The notes under the pieces are model-generated. The model was not told the origin of the DNA, did no database searches, and saw nothing but the letters and a program-made list of their open reading frames with translations. Below are positions 34,411-43,879 of a stretch of DNA of 64,000 bases, piece by piece; within the stretch, counting starts at the first letter, position 1, and each line of letters begins with the position of its first letter. The position numbers and the translations under genes were made by a program. Origin of the DNA: Petroclostridium xylanilyticum. Its GTDB lineage: Bacteria; Bacillota; Clostridia; SK-Y3. Location of the stretch: positions 575,632 through 639,631 of the forward strand of contig NZ_NPML01000019.1 of NCBI RefSeq assembly GCF_002252565.1, read 5' to 3'.

Positions 34411-35298
34411 ATGAAATTTGAAAAGAAGGAGTTATATAAAGAACAGTCGGTTCACGGAAATGTTTTATTTCCCTTGCACGTGTATAGGAATGAATATGGC
34501 AGTAAGCATGATTTTCTGCACTATCACTGGCATGACGAGCTGGAATTTATTTTTATGCATGAAGGCTGCTATAAATTTCTCATTGGCAGCGAAACAGTGA
34601 CTTTAACGCAAGGACAGGCTGCAGTCGTTAACTCGGCAGATATTCATTCCGGGCTTGGCGGTATTACAGAAACAGGTATATACTATTCAATTGTTTTTGC
34701 CATCAATATGCTGAAAGGAGCATACCAGGATTTATGCTACCAGGATTACATTCAGCCTCTGGAAGCCGGAATCTATAGGTTCCCTCTGCTGATTGAAGGA
34801 AAGGAAGCATGGCAGGAAAGGGTCCTTAAGGAAATACGTGAAATCATCAACTGCTTTGAAACCAGGCCAAAAGCTTACCCCCTTTTTATCAAATCCTCAC
34901 TTTTCCGGATTTGTTCCGAACTTCTATCGAACAGTGTCATAAAAACAGAGGAAGAAACGGATAGGGATAAAAAATTGTATTTTTCAAGATTTAAAAAGAT
35001 AATAGAATTTATTGAGAAAAATTATCCGCAAAAAATATTAATCAAGGACCTTGCCGGACAAATAAATGTTAGCGAAGACTATTTTTATCAACTGTTCAGA
35101 AATATGACGGGCAAGACGCCAGTCCAGTATATTAATCAGGTTAGAGTTAACAAAGCCGCTTTCTTGCTGAATGACACAGATTTAAGCATTACTCAGGTCG
35201 CTGAAAAAACCGGGTTCGATAATGTGAGCTATTTTATAAGGATATTTAAGAAATATAAAAATTGTACTCCATTAAAATACAGAAAAAATCTTCCGTGA
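34411..35298 (+). CDS. AraC-family regulator, likely controlling the alpha-xylosidase
   Basis: 295 residues. N-terminal cupin (HDFLHYHWHDELEFIFMHEGCY, NSADIHSGLGG) and C-terminal AraC domain with two helix-turn-helix units (ILIKDLAGQINVSEDYFYQLFRNMTGKTP and SITQVAEKTGFDNVSYFIRIFKKYKNCTP). It is divergent from the GH31 gene across a 149-base region, the usual place of a sugar-responsive activator; the inducer is probably an alpha-xyloside, by inference. Confidence 0.88.
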   Translation: MKFEKKELYKEQSVHGNVLFPLHVYRNEYGSKHDFLHYHWHDELEFIFMHEGCYKFLIGSETVTLTQGQAAVVNSADIHSGLGGITETGIYYSIVFAINMLKGAYQDLCYQDYIQPLEAGIYRFPLLIEGKEAWQERVLKEIREIINCFETRPKAYPLFIKSSLFRICSELLSNSVIKTEEETDRDKKLYFSRFKKIIEFIEKNYPQKILIKDLAGQINVSEDYFYQLFRNMTGKTPVQYINQVRVNKAAFLLNDTDLSITQVAEKTGFDNVSYFIRIFKKYKNCTPLKYRKNLP

Positions 35299-35424
35299 GC
35301 AATAGATTTTCCCATTTTTATCCGGCGTGCGGCCGTGTATGCCTCCATCAGCCGCACTGCTTCCTATTTTTTATGTTCTTATCCCTGTATTCGGTTGGAG
35401 ATACCCCATGTTCGTAAATATTTT

Positions 35425-35480
35425 AAGATCAGGGGACATACCTCTCCCTGGTCGAGGAAAGTCCCCAATAAAGGCATCAA
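35425..35480 (+). repeat. 56-bp REP-like hairpin repeat, copy B
   Basis: GGGGAC/GTCCCC outside and CCTC/GAGG inside, then AATAAAGGCATCAA; same orientation as copy A. Lies in the 401-base gap 35299-35699, which otherwise holds only the hcp terminator. Confidence 0.85.
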
Positions 35481-35598
35481 CCCCCCCGGCACTTAATACA
35501 ATAATTATATAATATGCAAAAGTCATTCGCAAAGACAAATATCCCCAAGTTTCGTCCCTTCTGTGCTATAATAATATATTTCCCGGGAAATAAAAAAC

Positions 35599-35636
35599 GG
35601 CAACCGAGAAATTTGTCATTAAAATTCTCGGTTGCC
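35599..35636 (-). terminator. Terminator of hcp
   Basis: GGCAACCGAGAA and TTCTCGGTTGCC form a perfect 12-bp stem; the minus strand continues GTTTTTTATTTC. Confidence 0.9.
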
Positions 35637-35699
35637 CCTTGTGCTTTTAAACGCTATTGACGGATGGTTGAAATAATGATTTCCCTTTTGCCAATGATC

Positions 35700-37346
35700 T
35701 TATGCCATGAACATTTTAATATCGTCTTCTACATTAGTTATTCCACCTATACCGAACTTTTCCACCAATACTTTTGCTACATTTGGTGACAGGAAGGCAG
35801 GTAATGTAGGTCCCAGATGAATATTCTTGACTCCTAAATACAGTAATGCTAATAATACAATGACGGCCTTCTGTTCATACCATGCAATATTGTATGATAC
35901 AGGCAATTCATTAATATCATTCAATCCAAATGCTTCTTTTAATTTCAGTGCGATTACAGCCAGAGAATATGAGTCATTACATTGTCCTGCATCTAATACT
36001 CTCGGTATTCCACCAATGTCTCCCAGATCCAGCTTGTTATATTTGTACTTTGCACATCCTGCTGTAAGTATCACAGTATCCTTTGGCAATTCTTTTGCAA
36101 ATTCTGTATAATATTCCCTGTTCTTCATTCTTCCATCACATCCGGCCATTACAAAGAATCTTTTTATGGCTCCTGTTTTTACTGCTTCTACTACCTTATC
36201 TGCAAGACTTAGCACTTGATGATGTGCAAATCCTCCGATGATTTCTCCTTTTTCTATTTCAACCGGTGGTTTGCATCTCTTGGCATGTTCAATGATTTCT
36301 GTAAAATCTTTTGCTTTGCCGTCTTCTCTTGCCGGGATATGTTTCAAACCTTCAAATCCAACTACTCCTGTTGTATAAACCCTATCTTTATAAGAATCCT
36401 TGGGTGGCACCAGACAGTTGGTTGTCATTAAAATAGGTCCATTAAAGCTTTCAAATTCCTTGTCCTGCTGCCACCATGCATTTCCATAATTTCCTACAAA
36501 GTGAGGGTATTTTTTAAATGCAGGATAATAATGTGCAGGCAGCATTTCACCGTGAGTATACACATCTACGCCTGTCCCTTCTGTCTGCTTTAACAACTCT
36601 TCCATATCTTTCAGATCATGTCCGCTTATTAGTATTCCCGGATTATTTCTTACTCCTATATTTACTTTTGTAATTTCCGGATTTCCATAAGTAGATGTGT
36701 TCGCCTTGTCTAATAAAGCCATAACATCTACTCCAAATTTACCGCATTCCATTATCAAAGCAACCAGTTCATCTGCGGTTAAAGTATCATCAACAGTTGC
36801 TGCCAATGCCTTCTGGGTAAATGCAAATATATTTTCATCTTCATATCCTAAAACATAAGCATGCTCCGCATAGGCTGCCATACCTTTTAAACCGTATGTT
36901 AAAAGCTCTCTTAAAGATCTCACATCTTCATTTTCTGTTGCCAATATTCCTACTTTTTCTGCTTTCTTCTCGAATTCATCTGCCGAATCCGCATACCATG
37001 TGGCAGAATCATGCAGATTATTCTCTATCTTCCCGCCTGCTTTTATAAACTGTTCTTTGATATCATCGCGTAATGCCAATCCTTCTTTTACTTTTTGAAT
37101 AAAGTAATTTCTGTCAAAATTTACATTTGTAATGGTTGAAAATAAACTCTCCATTATGAATTTGTTGGCTTCTTTACTGCTAATACCTGCTTCCCTTGCT
37201 TTTGTGCTGTAAATGGAAATTCCTTTCAATACATAAATTAATAAATCCTGTAGTTTGGCAACGTCATCCGTTTTTCCACATACACCTCTTACTGTACAGC
37301 CTGTCCCCTTGGCTGCCTCTTGGCATTGATAACAAAACATACTCAT
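35700..37346 (-). CDS. hcp: Hydroxylamine reductase / hybrid-cluster protein
   Basis: 548 residues, full length. The N-terminal cysteines 5, 8, 17 and 23 follow C-x2-C-x8-C-x5-C, the spacing of the anaerobic [4Fe-4S] class. Hybrid cluster ligands are visible in [44 protein letters not shown] and [10 protein letters not shown]. It reduces nitric oxide or hydroxylamine in the cytoplasm and belongs to nitrosative stress defence. No hcr reductase gene adjoins, as usual in Clostridia. Stands alone with its own terminator. Confidence 0.96.
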   Translation of the reverse strand: MSMFCYQCQEAAKGTGCTVRGVCGKTDDVAKLQDLLIYVLKGISIYSTKAREAGISSKEANKFIMESLFSTITNVNFDRNYFIQKVKEGLALRDDIKEQFIKAGGKIENNLHDSATWYADSADEFEKKAEKVGILATENEDVRSLRELLTYGLKGMAAYAEHAYVLGYEDENIFAFTQKALAATVDDTLTADELVALIMECGKFGVDVMALLDKANTSTYGNPEITKVNIGVRNNPGILISGHDLKDMEELLKQTEGTGVDVYTHGEMLPAHYYPAFKKYPHFVGNYGNAWWQQDKEFESFNGPILMTTNCLVPPKDSYKDRVYTTGVVGFEGLKHIPAREDGKAKDFTEIIEHAKRCKPPVEIEKGEIIGGFAHHQVLSLADKVVEAVKTGAIKRFFVMAGCDGRMKNREYYTEFAKELPKDTVILTAGCAKYKYNKLDLGDIGGIPRVLDAGQCNDSYSLAVIALKLKEAFGLNDINELPVSYNIAWYEQKAVIVLLALLYLGVKNIHLGPTLPAFLSPNVAKVLVEKFGIGGITNVEDDIKMFMA

Positions 37347-37640
37347 TTGAACATACCTCCATTATATTTATATTTTGTCCGGGGTTTATGGTTTAGAATT
37401 CACTCTCACCCCGGTACGACCGACTATTTAATGCACATTAACATATATACTATTTCTACCTGAATAATATGTTTTTGTGTGGCTCACCCTTTGACATCTT
37501 AATAATACAGGAAAATGAGTTTTTAATCTGTGACTCCAGTTACGATTTTTAAAGTCATTTAAAAAATTTAAAACTTTATAATGAGCGAAGTTTAAAATTC
37601 AATATTTCCTTAATACAAACTTCGCGAATTTCATCGATAA

Positions 37641-37768
37641 CTATATAGTTCACAGTTAACAGCTCTCAGTTCACAGTAATAAACGATTTAATAGCTTTTA
37701 CTGTGAACCGTGAACTGTGAACTTATTTACTTTATCTTCCATGTAAAATCATTATCAGTAAATATATA
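37641..37768 (-). repeat. 128-bp interspersed palindromic element, copy 2
   Basis: Reverse complement of 8189-8316 with five differences and no gaps, including arms, loop and flanking TATATATTTACTGATAATG segment. Confidence 0.85.
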
Positions 37769-37864
37769 CTTTAATTTATTTTTAACTTTAATACTGGTTA
37801 TCGATGTTTTTGCAGGTAAACGGAGCAAAAATTACATTCCGTAAAGATATTTGCACAAGATGTA

Positions 37865-37892
37865 ACTTTTTTATCATGAAAAGCATAGTATG
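37865..37892 (+). promoter_or_regulatory. Sigma-K-like promoter of the 37926 gene
   Basis: GATGTAAC, 17 bases, CATAGTATG. Same architecture as those at 18653 and 19052; about 34 bases before the start codon. Confidence 0.6.
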
Positions 37893-37925
37893 TTATTGAA
37901 ATACCTGTAAAGGAGGGGTGGTAAA

Positions 37926-38042
37926 ATGGCTGAAACAAAAGGATATTATGGCTTCGGTTATGATTGGGTCTGGATTATCATCATTCTATTCTTCTTCCTG
38001 TTCTTCTGCAATGGCTATGGCCCATATTATAAAAACTATTAG
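37926..38042 (+). CDS. 38-residue hydrophobic-core protein, probably sporulation-linked
   Basis: Reads MAETKGYYGFGYDWVW, IIIILFFFLFF and CNGYGPYYKNY from an ATG with AAAGGAGGGG eight bases upstream. Same plan as the 19169 protein: Gly/Tyr head, single Ile/Leu/Phe core, Gly/Tyr tail. The strong ribosome site and sigma-K-like promoter argue for real expression. Function unknown. Confidence 0.75.
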   Translation: MAETKGYYGFGYDWVWIIIILFFFLFFCNGYGPYYKNY

Positions 38043-38098
38043 TTAAAGCCTGCTACTTAAAATTTATCACCTGATACTTATGAAAGACATACGTATTT

Positions 38099-38216
38099 GT
38101 GGGATTCCTAGGAAACTTTTTTTAATGATGATGATAAATTATTGTGGTTTATTATTCTATTCTTACTGTTATTCTGTGGCTGCAGATACGGATATGGCTA
38201 TGTAAATAAAGAATAA
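38099..38216 (+). pseudogene. Frameshifted paralogue of the 19169 small protein
   Basis: From GTG 38099-38101 it reads VGFLGNFF, then after dropping one T from the run of seven (38117-38123) continues NDDDKLLWFIILFLLLFCGC and RYGYGYVNKE, closely matching MGFFGFNGDDEILFFIILF...GRYGYVDKK. With all seven Ts the frame stops at once. No good ribosome site is visible. A broken gene, slippage-controlled gene or sequencing error. Confidence 0.65.
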
Positions 38217-38230
38217 TCTGTTAAACAGAA

Positions 38231-38270
38231 AACAGGGGAGTAATAATGCCGGCATTATTACTCCCCTGTT
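38231..38270. terminator. 40-bp perfect palindromic terminator
   Basis: AACAGGGGAGTAATAATGCC followed at once by its reverse complement. Serves the minus-strand decarboxylase gene and perhaps the plus-strand small genes. Confidence 0.8.
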
Positions 38271-38293
38271 AACCTTATTCACAACCCGAATTA

Positions 38294-39751
38294 CTATTCG
38301 GTTCCCAACACCCTGATATAATCCACATAAGGGTCTGCAGTTCCCTGTAACTGACAATGCTCTGACTTCAAAATGTTCACATATTCAATGATATCTTTCG
38401 TAATCCTTTCCCCGGGACAGATTACAGGAATACCCGGCGGGTATGCCATGATCATTTCTGCTGATATTTCACCAGCCGCATCTTCCAGCCTGATACTCTT
38501 TTTATGGCTGTAAAACGCATCTCTCGGGCTTACAATCAATTTAGGCTTATAAGGAATTCTGGTAGCATTTTTTACTTCTTTTATTTCAGTTTTAGATGAA
38601 ATATCTTTAAGTGCATTCACAAGGGCTTGAAGATCTTCCTTTGAATCGCCTATGGTTACAATCGCAAGTATATTATAGAGGTCAGAGAGTTCAATTTGTA
38701 TGTTATATTCCGCCCTTAATTTTTTCTCTATTTCATAGCCGGTATATCCCAATTTCCTTACATTTATCCCTAGCTTTGTTTCATCAAAATCATAACATCC
38801 TGGTGTACCAATCAATTCTTTTCCAAAAGCATACAATCCATCAATTTTGTTAATTTCCCCTCTGGCCCACCTTACCAGTTCCAATGTCTCTTCCAACATA
38901 TCTGCACCTTGCGTCGCCATTTGCTTTCTGGCTACATCCAATGAAGCCATTAATACATAAGACGCACTTGTAGTGTAGGTTAGGTTAATAACCTGTTTTA
39001 CCGCTTCTGGTGATACAATATTTCCACGCGTCAACAGCACTGAGCTTTGAGTCATGGAACCTCCGGTTTTATGCAAGCTTACTGCACTCATGTCTGCACC
39101 TACTTCCATGGCTGTAAGAGGAAAATCATCATGGAAAGACATATGCGCCCCATGTGCTTCATCTACCAGAACTGCCATGCCATGCCTGTGGGCAATCCGC
39201 ACGATTGCTTTTAAGTCCGAAATGGCTCCATAATAGGTGGGGTTAATTACAAAAACAGCTTTCGCGTGGGGGTGGTCTTTTATAGCTTTTTTTACCGCCT
39301 CCTCGGTAATTCCCATCGCTATTCCCAAGTCCTCATTAATTTCAGGTTGAACGTACACCGGTACTGCACCACTTAGTATAATTCCACCAATAGTAGATTT
39401 GTGTGCATTCCTTGGTATGATGATTTCATCTCCCGGCTCACACATACTCATAATCATTGCCTGCACACCGGCTGTTGTGCCATTTACCAAAAAATATGCA
39501 TTTTGTGCTCCAAAGGCCTGAGCACAAAGCTTTTCAGACTCCAGAATAACACCTATAGGATTGCTGGCATTATCCAAATCCTCCATACCATTTACATCCA
39601 TTTCCAATACTCTATGTCCAACGTATTCCCTAAATTCCTGAATGCCTTTACCTTGCTTGTGGCCAGGCACATGAAAGGGAATAACCTTGCTGTCTACGTA
39701 GTTTTTTAACGCATCAAAAAGCGGTGTTTTTGATTGATCAAGTCTCTTCAT
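38294..39751 (-). CDS. Orn/Lys/Arg decarboxylase-family PLP enzyme
   Basis: About 485 residues from ATG 39749-39751 with GGGGGTG upstream. This is the short Gram-positive form (SpeA/Cad/YaaO-like) without the N-terminal wing domain. Starts with TPLFDALKNYVDSKVIPFHVPGHKQG; the PLP lysine is in SLHKTGGS, preceded by VLVDEAHGAH. C-terminal domain has AYPPGIPVICPGE. It makes agmatine, cadaverine or putrescine; the substrate cannot be fixed, arginine being commonest in Firmicutes. Confidence 0.88.
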   Translation of the reverse strand: MKRLDQSKTPLFDALKNYVDSKVIPFHVPGHKQGKGIQEFREYVGHRVLEMDVNGMEDLDNASNPIGVILESEKLCAQAFGAQNAYFLVNGTTAGVQAMIMSMCEPGDEIIIPRNAHKSTIGGIILSGAVPVYVQPEINEDLGIAMGITEEAVKKAIKDHPHAKAVFVINPTYYGAISDLKAIVRIAHRHGMAVLVDEAHGAHMSFHDDFPLTAMEVGADMSAVSLHKTGGSMTQSSVLLTRGNIVSPEAVKQVINLTYTTSASYVLMASLDVARKQMATQGADMLEETLELVRWARGEINKIDGLYAFGKELIGTPGCYDFDETKLGINVRKLGYTGYEIEKKLRAEYNIQIELSDLYNILAIVTIGDSKEDLQALVNALKDISSKTEIKEVKNATRIPYKPKLIVSPRDAFYSHKKSIRLEDAAGEISAEMIMAYPPGIPVICPGERITKDIIEYVNILKSEHCQLQGTADPYVDYIRVLGTE

Positions 39752-39861
39752 TTGTTTCACCCCCAAATTTCTAGGCTTTTTTAATTTTTTGCATGATAAA
39801 TATATTAATGCATATTAGGTTAAATTTCAAGTATTTTATTTTCAAAAACAACTAAATAAAT

Positions 39862-40533
39862 TTATATCTCTTCAACCCTGCTAACTCCTTGAATACGTGC
39901 TACTTCTTTAATAACCCTTTCATGGGTCAGACCGTGAGGCAACTTGAGTCGTAATCTTAACAGTATCTCACTATCATCATCTGCTGTCTCGGTATCTACG
40001 AATTCTATGCTCCTGATGTTTACATCGTACCTGCCCAATAGCAAGCCAATTTCTCCAATTTTCCCCGGTTTGTTTTCCATTTCTACAAAAATACTGAGAT
40101 GTGAAGCTTTACTTTGCAGGACTTTTCCGAATTTACTGAGCAAAATTAGCGTAAAATAGATAATGGCTGCTCCAGCAATTGCACCCTCGTAAAATCCGAT
40201 TCCGGCAGCTAATCCTACACATGCTACAGCCCAAAGGCTTGCTGCTGTTGTAAGTCCTTTTACACTCATGCCCTGCCTTATAATAGTTCCAGCTCCCAGA
40301 AAGCCTATCCCGCTGATTACCTGTGCTCCCAATCTTGCAGGGTCTATATCGGTAATTTCTTGATATTTGTGAAAAATATATTCGGAAGTAGTCATTACGA
40401 TAGCTGAGCCTACACAAACTAATATATGTGTTCTGAATCCGGCAGGCCGGTTCTTATCCTCTCTTTCCAATCCTATCAAACCACTTAGCATTACTGCCAA
40501 CCCCAATCTAATAAAAATCGTCTGCAAATCCAC
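39862..40533 (-). CDS. MgtC/SapB-family membrane protein
   Basis: 223 residues from GTG 40531-40533 with GGAGGAAG upstream. Four or five membrane segments with the family signature GLIGLEREDKNRPAGFRTHILVCVGSA and RLGAQVISGIGFLGAGTI; the last 75 residues form an ACT-like domain. Homologues affect magnesium limitation and ATP synthase rather than act as proven transporters. Alone, about 110 bases from the spoIIR terminator. Confidence 0.9.
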   Translation of the reverse strand: MDLQTIFIRLGLAVMLSGLIGLEREDKNRPAGFRTHILVCVGSAIVMTTSEYIFHKYQEITDIDPARLGAQVISGIGFLGAGTIIRQGMSVKGLTTAASLWAVACVGLAAGIGFYEGAIAGAAIIYFTLILLSKFGKVLQSKASHLSIFVEMENKPGKIGEIGLLLGRYDVNIRSIEFVDTETADDDSEILLRLRLKLPHGLTHERVIKEVARIQGVSRVEEI

Positions 40534-40632
40534 AACATCTTCCTCCTTATATTATACACTTCCCACTACTCATTCCTCACTTATTCTATATAATTATATA
40601 CTATGCTATAACAGAATAGAAAGAACAAAAAA

Positions 40633-40654
40633 AGTGCCCCCAATATAGAGCACT
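40633..40654 (-). terminator. Terminator of spoIIR
   Basis: AGTGCTC and GGGGCACT pair on the minus strand, then TTTTTTTG; overlaps the last bases after the spoIIR stop. Confidence 0.75.
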
Positions 40655-40655
40655 C

Positions 40656-41306
40656 TTAATATATCCTGTTAAATGCAGTTTGAACCTTTAACTTCGAATT
40701 TTGCCACCATTCAACAATCTTGAATTTGATCTGAACAGGAATCTCATCATCTGTATTTGCTGTAGTAATAATTTTGTATTCCTCTTCAGTAAGTACGTTT
40801 TTAAGTTTTTGCTTTGAACTTTCAGGTACTACACCATGGGTTGCATCTACAAAGCATAATGGCGGGAAGAGGACGCACCACCAGTTGGCACCTTTTCCCT
40901 CTCCAATAACTACTCTCAACGCCTCATAATTGCCAGCCGGTAATGTTATATCACCATATACCTTGGTAGGAAAAGGGTAAATACCTAAAGATGCCTTAAC
41001 GTCATAATCTTTATTCCATTTTTTAATTTCATCTTTTGCAATTTCTTCTATTCTCGCAATATTTCTTTGTATTAATTCTTTTGTTGCATCGACGTTATCC
41101 GATTCATCAAAATACTCTTTCATCTCATTAATAATTCTATCCCTGACACTCCTTTTTAGCGCCTGGTCTTCCTCTGAATCACTATTCGCTACAACATGAA
41201 AACGTACCAGGTTGTGGGCTAAATCAGCTTGTACACTATTTGAATAGTTGCTTATAAAAATTGTACATATCATTCCAATAATTACTGCCAATATTACTTT
41301 GTTCAT
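40656..41306 (-). CDS. spoIIR: Stage II sporulation protein R
   Basis: 216 residues: signal/anchor segment (KVILAVIIGMICTIFIS), then NLVRFHVVANSDSEEDQALKRSVRDRI and GNYEALRVVIGEGKGANWWCVLFPPLCFVD, the signature of SpoIIR. It is made in the forespore under sigma-F and secreted into the intermembrane space, where it triggers SpoIIGA to process pro-sigma-E. A sigma-F-like promoter precedes it. Upstream on the same strand lie the NTP transferase, gntR and ispE genes. Confidence 0.95.
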   Translation of the reverse strand: MNKVILAVIIGMICTIFISNYSNSVQADLAHNLVRFHVVANSDSEEDQALKRSVRDRIINEMKEYFDESDNVDATKELIQRNIARIEEIAKDEIKKWNKDYDVKASLGIYPFPTKVYGDITLPAGNYEALRVVIGEGKGANWWCVLFPPLCFVDATHGVVPESSKQKLKNVLTEEEYKIITTANTDDEIPVQIKFKIVEWWQNSKLKVQTAFNRIY

Positions 41307-41337
41307 TAATCATTCCCCCTATTTTTGTCTCTACTTA

Positions 41338-41368
41338 GAGTATTGACATAAATAAGGGAAAACATACA
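41338..41368 (-). promoter_or_regulatory. Possible sigma-F/G-type promoter of spoIIR
   Basis: Minus strand TGTATG, 18 bases, AATACTC; partial match to the forespore pattern, supported mainly by the known sigma-F control of spoIIR in Bacillus. Confidence 0.35.
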
Positions 41369-41375
41369 TAAAAAT

Positions 41376-42119
41376 TCAATTAATCTTTAATTGCGCCTTT
41401 ACAAACGCTAAGTCTGATGGTTTATCTACATCGTTTGCCAGTTCCGGATAGTCGCTTATAATTGCCCTTGCCTTAATATCAAATATTTTTGAAAATCTTT
41501 TTTCAGCCTGGCTTATAGTTAGCTGTTTTGTTAAAAGCAAAATTAGTGTTCCCAAGCCCAGGACACTTGCCATTTTTAGTACGTTTTTTCTGTATACAAT
41601 TAACTGCTGCGCCTTGATACAGCATTTGTCAATAACATTTGGATTAATATAAAACAAGTTTCCGCCGGTAAAGGTTCCTTCTTTTATCGTAGTATAAGTC
41701 CGTTCTATTCCTGGAAATCTTATATCGTTAACAGTTTTATCGACAATGGGATAACATAAATCTGCCCCAGTTTCCCGCGATTTGCCAATAAAGTCATTAA
41801 CGCATTCAACTGTTAACATGGGAATATCCGATGTACAAATGATCAGGTGCTTTTCTTTTCCCAGAAATTTTACCCCTTCTGCCACATTATCTATAATGAG
41901 CCCTTTTCCATCTATAATGTAGTCTACCTGCCCATTTAACAAATCATAAAGTTTCTCATAGGGGCCTATCACTCCTATTTTATCTACTAATTCACATTTT
42001 TTTAATACTTCTATTACATATTGCACCATGGGTTTCCCATGAATGTCTATAAGGGCTTTTACCTGTGTCCCTAATTTATTATTACTGTCTTCCCCAGCAA
42101 GGATAAGTGCATTCAGCAA
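41376..42119 (-). CDS. MobA-like nucleotidyltransferase-family protein
   Basis: About 247 residues; the likely start is TTG 42117-42119 (LLNALILAGEDS...), after the gntR stop, with GGGGAATAGGGG upstream. The glycine-rich ALILAG nucleotide loop and a KALIDIHGKPMVQYVIEVL lysine region mark the NTP_transf_3 fold; ICTSDIPML carries the metal aspartate. Such proteins transfer NMP to sugars or cofactors. The LAG loop lacks the usual G-G-x-S, and the substrate is unknown. Conserved neighbour of ispE and spoIIR in Clostridia, as I recall. Confidence 0.75.
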   Translation of the reverse strand: MLNALILAGEDSNNKLGTQVKALIDIHGKPMVQYVIEVLKKCELVDKIGVIGPYEKLYDLLNGQVDYIIDGKGLIIDNVAEGVKFLGKEKHLIICTSDIPMLTVECVNDFIGKSRETGADLCYPIVDKTVNDIRFPGIERTYTTIKEGTFTGGNLFYINPNVIDKCCIKAQQLIVYRKNVLKMASVLGLGTLILLLTKQLTISQAEKRFSKIFDIKARAIISDYPELANDVDKPSDLAFVKAQLKIN

Positions 42120-42123
42120 TCCC

Positions 42124-42801
42124 CTATTCCCCCGTCCCCAAAGAATCAATCATAGTTTTTTCTTGGTGCTTTATATGAATAGAAGCCAGCTCTTGTGCAA
42201 GTTTTCCATCTCCATTTTCAATCGCCTGATAAATATCATTGTGTTCCTTCACAAGTTCCTTTGGACTGCTGTAATCTTTAAGGTAAACTACCCTGAAACG
42301 GTGAATCTGTTCTTTTAAATTGGTAGCAATTTGTACCAGCTTATCATTTCTTGAAGCTTTGTAAATCAGCTCATGAAATTCTACGTCTTTTTTTATCAGT
42401 CCCTGTACATTATTTTTTTCCATATATTGCACAAACTGATTTACGATATTCTTCAATTCTTTTAATTCATCCTTGTTAATCCTTTTTGCTGCAAGAGCAG
42501 ATGCCAAACCGTCCAGAGAACTCCGGACCTCCAAAACATCCATTATATCCTTTACAGAAAGTTCGGCAACATGGGCACCTTTTCGAGGAACCATTACCAC
42601 CAGGCCTTCTAATTCCAGCTTCCTTATAGCTTCTCTTACAGGTGTCCTGCTTACGCCCATTTTTTCCGCAAACTGAATTTCCATTAACCGTTCTCCCGGC
42701 TTTAATTCTCCCATGATAATAGCTTCTCTTAAAGAGTCAAATATTACTTCTCTCAGCGGTTTATAATCATTTAAATTTATTTTTGACAATTTACCTGCCA
42801 T
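42124..42801 (-). CDS. GntR-family regulator (FadR/FCD subfamily)
   Basis: 225 residues. Winged helix in residues 10-75 (LREAIIMGELKPGERLMEIQFAEKMGVSRTPVREAIRKLELEGLV) and an all-helical FCD ligand domain with the metal-site histidines in EFHELIYKAS and the C-terminal EHNDIYQAIENGD...HIKHQ. Starts five bases after the ispE stop and runs into the NTP transferase gene. Effector unknown; a catabolic acid is typical. Confidence 0.9.
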   Translation of the reverse strand: MAGKLSKINLNDYKPLREVIFDSLREAIIMGELKPGERLMEIQFAEKMGVSRTPVREAIRKLELEGLVVMVPRKGAHVAELSVKDIMDVLEVRSSLDGLASALAAKRINKDELKELKNIVNQFVQYMEKNNVQGLIKKDVEFHELIYKASRNDKLVQIATNLKEQIHRFRVVYLKDYSSPKELVKEHNDIYQAIENGDGKLAQELASIHIKHQEKTMIDSLGTGE

Positions 42802-42806
42802 AAGCT

Positions 42807-43682
42807 TTATCTCTCCCCGTAATTACTATTATACGTATTAACCACAAAAATATCGCTTGCTATGGTCCTTAGTTTATTTACTGCTTTTCTGGCACTTACC
42901 TCATGTTCAAAGATTCCAAAAACGGTTGGACCGCTGCCACTCATAATAGAACCCAAGGCTCCGCTTCCCAACATAATGTTTTTAATCCGGTTTATTACCC
43001 TATATTCTTTTGCAGTGACAGCCTCCAGGACATTATACATTCCTCTGGCAATTGCTATAATATCCTGGTTGTATATCGCATTAATTATAGCTTCAGTATC
43101 GGGGCGCATCGTTATATTTTCTACTTTTAGTTTACCATATATATGTGCTGTTGAAACACTGATAGGTGGCTTAGCTAACACAACAATCGCAGTAGGCATA
43201 GGTGGCAACAAAGTTAGAATATCCCCTATCCCTTCGGCTAATGCAGTCCCTCCTAATATACAATAGGGAACATCAGCCCCCAACTTTTTACCCATTTGCA
43301 TTAGTTGATCGGTATTTAAGCTTGTTTTAAACATCTTATTCATAGCAATAAGAACAGCTGCCGCATTAGTACTACCACCAGCCAAGCCTGCTGCTACAGG
43401 AATATTTTTTTGAATATTGATCTTAATTCCTGCATCATTGATATCAAGTGTATTAAAAAAAAGCTGGGCTGCTTTATATGCAATATTTTTCTCATCTGTG
43501 GGTAAATAAGGCAGATTGGTCTTAATTTCTATACCATTTTCTATTTTTTCCAAGTGCAGCACATCATATAAGTCGACAGTCTGCATAATCATCTTCACAT
43601 TATGATAGCCATCTTCTCTTTTATTTAATACATCTAAAGTGATATTAATCTTTGCTCTGGATTTTATTTCCATTTTATTCAT
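42807..43682 (-). CDS. ispE: 4-diphosphocytidyl-2-C-methyl-D-erythritol kinase
   Basis: About 291 residues from ATG 43680-43682 with GGCGGTG upstream. GHMP kinase motifs: SRAKINITLDVLNKREDGYHNV at the start, the ATP loop PVAAGLAGGSTNAAAVL and the C-terminal GSGPTVFGIF. It phosphorylates CDP-methylerythritol in the MEP isoprenoid route. First gene of the run ispE-gntR-NTP transferase. Confidence 0.96.
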   Translation of the reverse strand: MNKMEIKSRAKINITLDVLNKREDGYHNVKMIMQTVDLYDVLHLEKIENGIEIKTNLPYLPTDEKNIAYKAAQLFFNTLDINDAGIKINIQKNIPVAAGLAGGSTNAAAVLIAMNKMFKTSLNTDQLMQMGKKLGADVPYCILGGTALAEGIGDILTLLPPMPTAIVVLAKPPISVSTAHIYGKLKVENITMRPDTEAIINAIYNQDIIAIARGMYNVLEAVTAKEYRVINRIKNIMLGSGALGSIMSGSGPTVFGIFEHEVSARKAVNKLRTIASDIFVVNTYNSNYGER

Positions 43683-43756
43683 TTTTTCACCGCCCTGTCT
43701 TGAAAATATTATATACAAAATACTGTATACTTTCAAATATTTTTTACAGCAATAGA

Positions 43757-43851
43757 CAGGAAGAATATAGATAAAGATAGAAATAAAGGACGATGAAACC
43801 TCGCCCCTATATAAATTCTGAATCTATATCTATGTCTTTATCTGTGTCTAA
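43757..43851 (-). repeat. ATAGATAAAGATA-type intergenic palindrome
   Basis: ATATAGATAAAGATAGAAAT upstream pairs loosely with ATCTATATCTATGTCTTTAT. Lies downstream of the metH-like gene, where it may act as terminator. Related to 20868-20931. Confidence 0.45.
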
Positions 43852-43879
43852 TTCTTAATTTTTTATTATTATTTCAACA

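Larger units (their letters stand above)
37347..37925. other. 579-base gap between hcp and a small plus-strand gene
   Basis: Holds the 128-bp repeat copy (37641-37768), the sigma-K-like promoter at 37865-37892 and presumably the hcp promoter. I find no convincing regulator site for hcp. Confidence 0.5.

Noticed and set aside
38081..38205. Alternative frame reading MKDIRICGIPRKLF through the frameshifted gene
   Set aside because: The other frame matches paralogues; this one has no relatives among the small proteins and no ribosome site.
42119..42149. N-terminal ILWGRGNRG extension of the NTP transferase
   Set aside because: It overlaps the end of gntR and precedes the conserved LLNALILAG start; a TTG start fits better.
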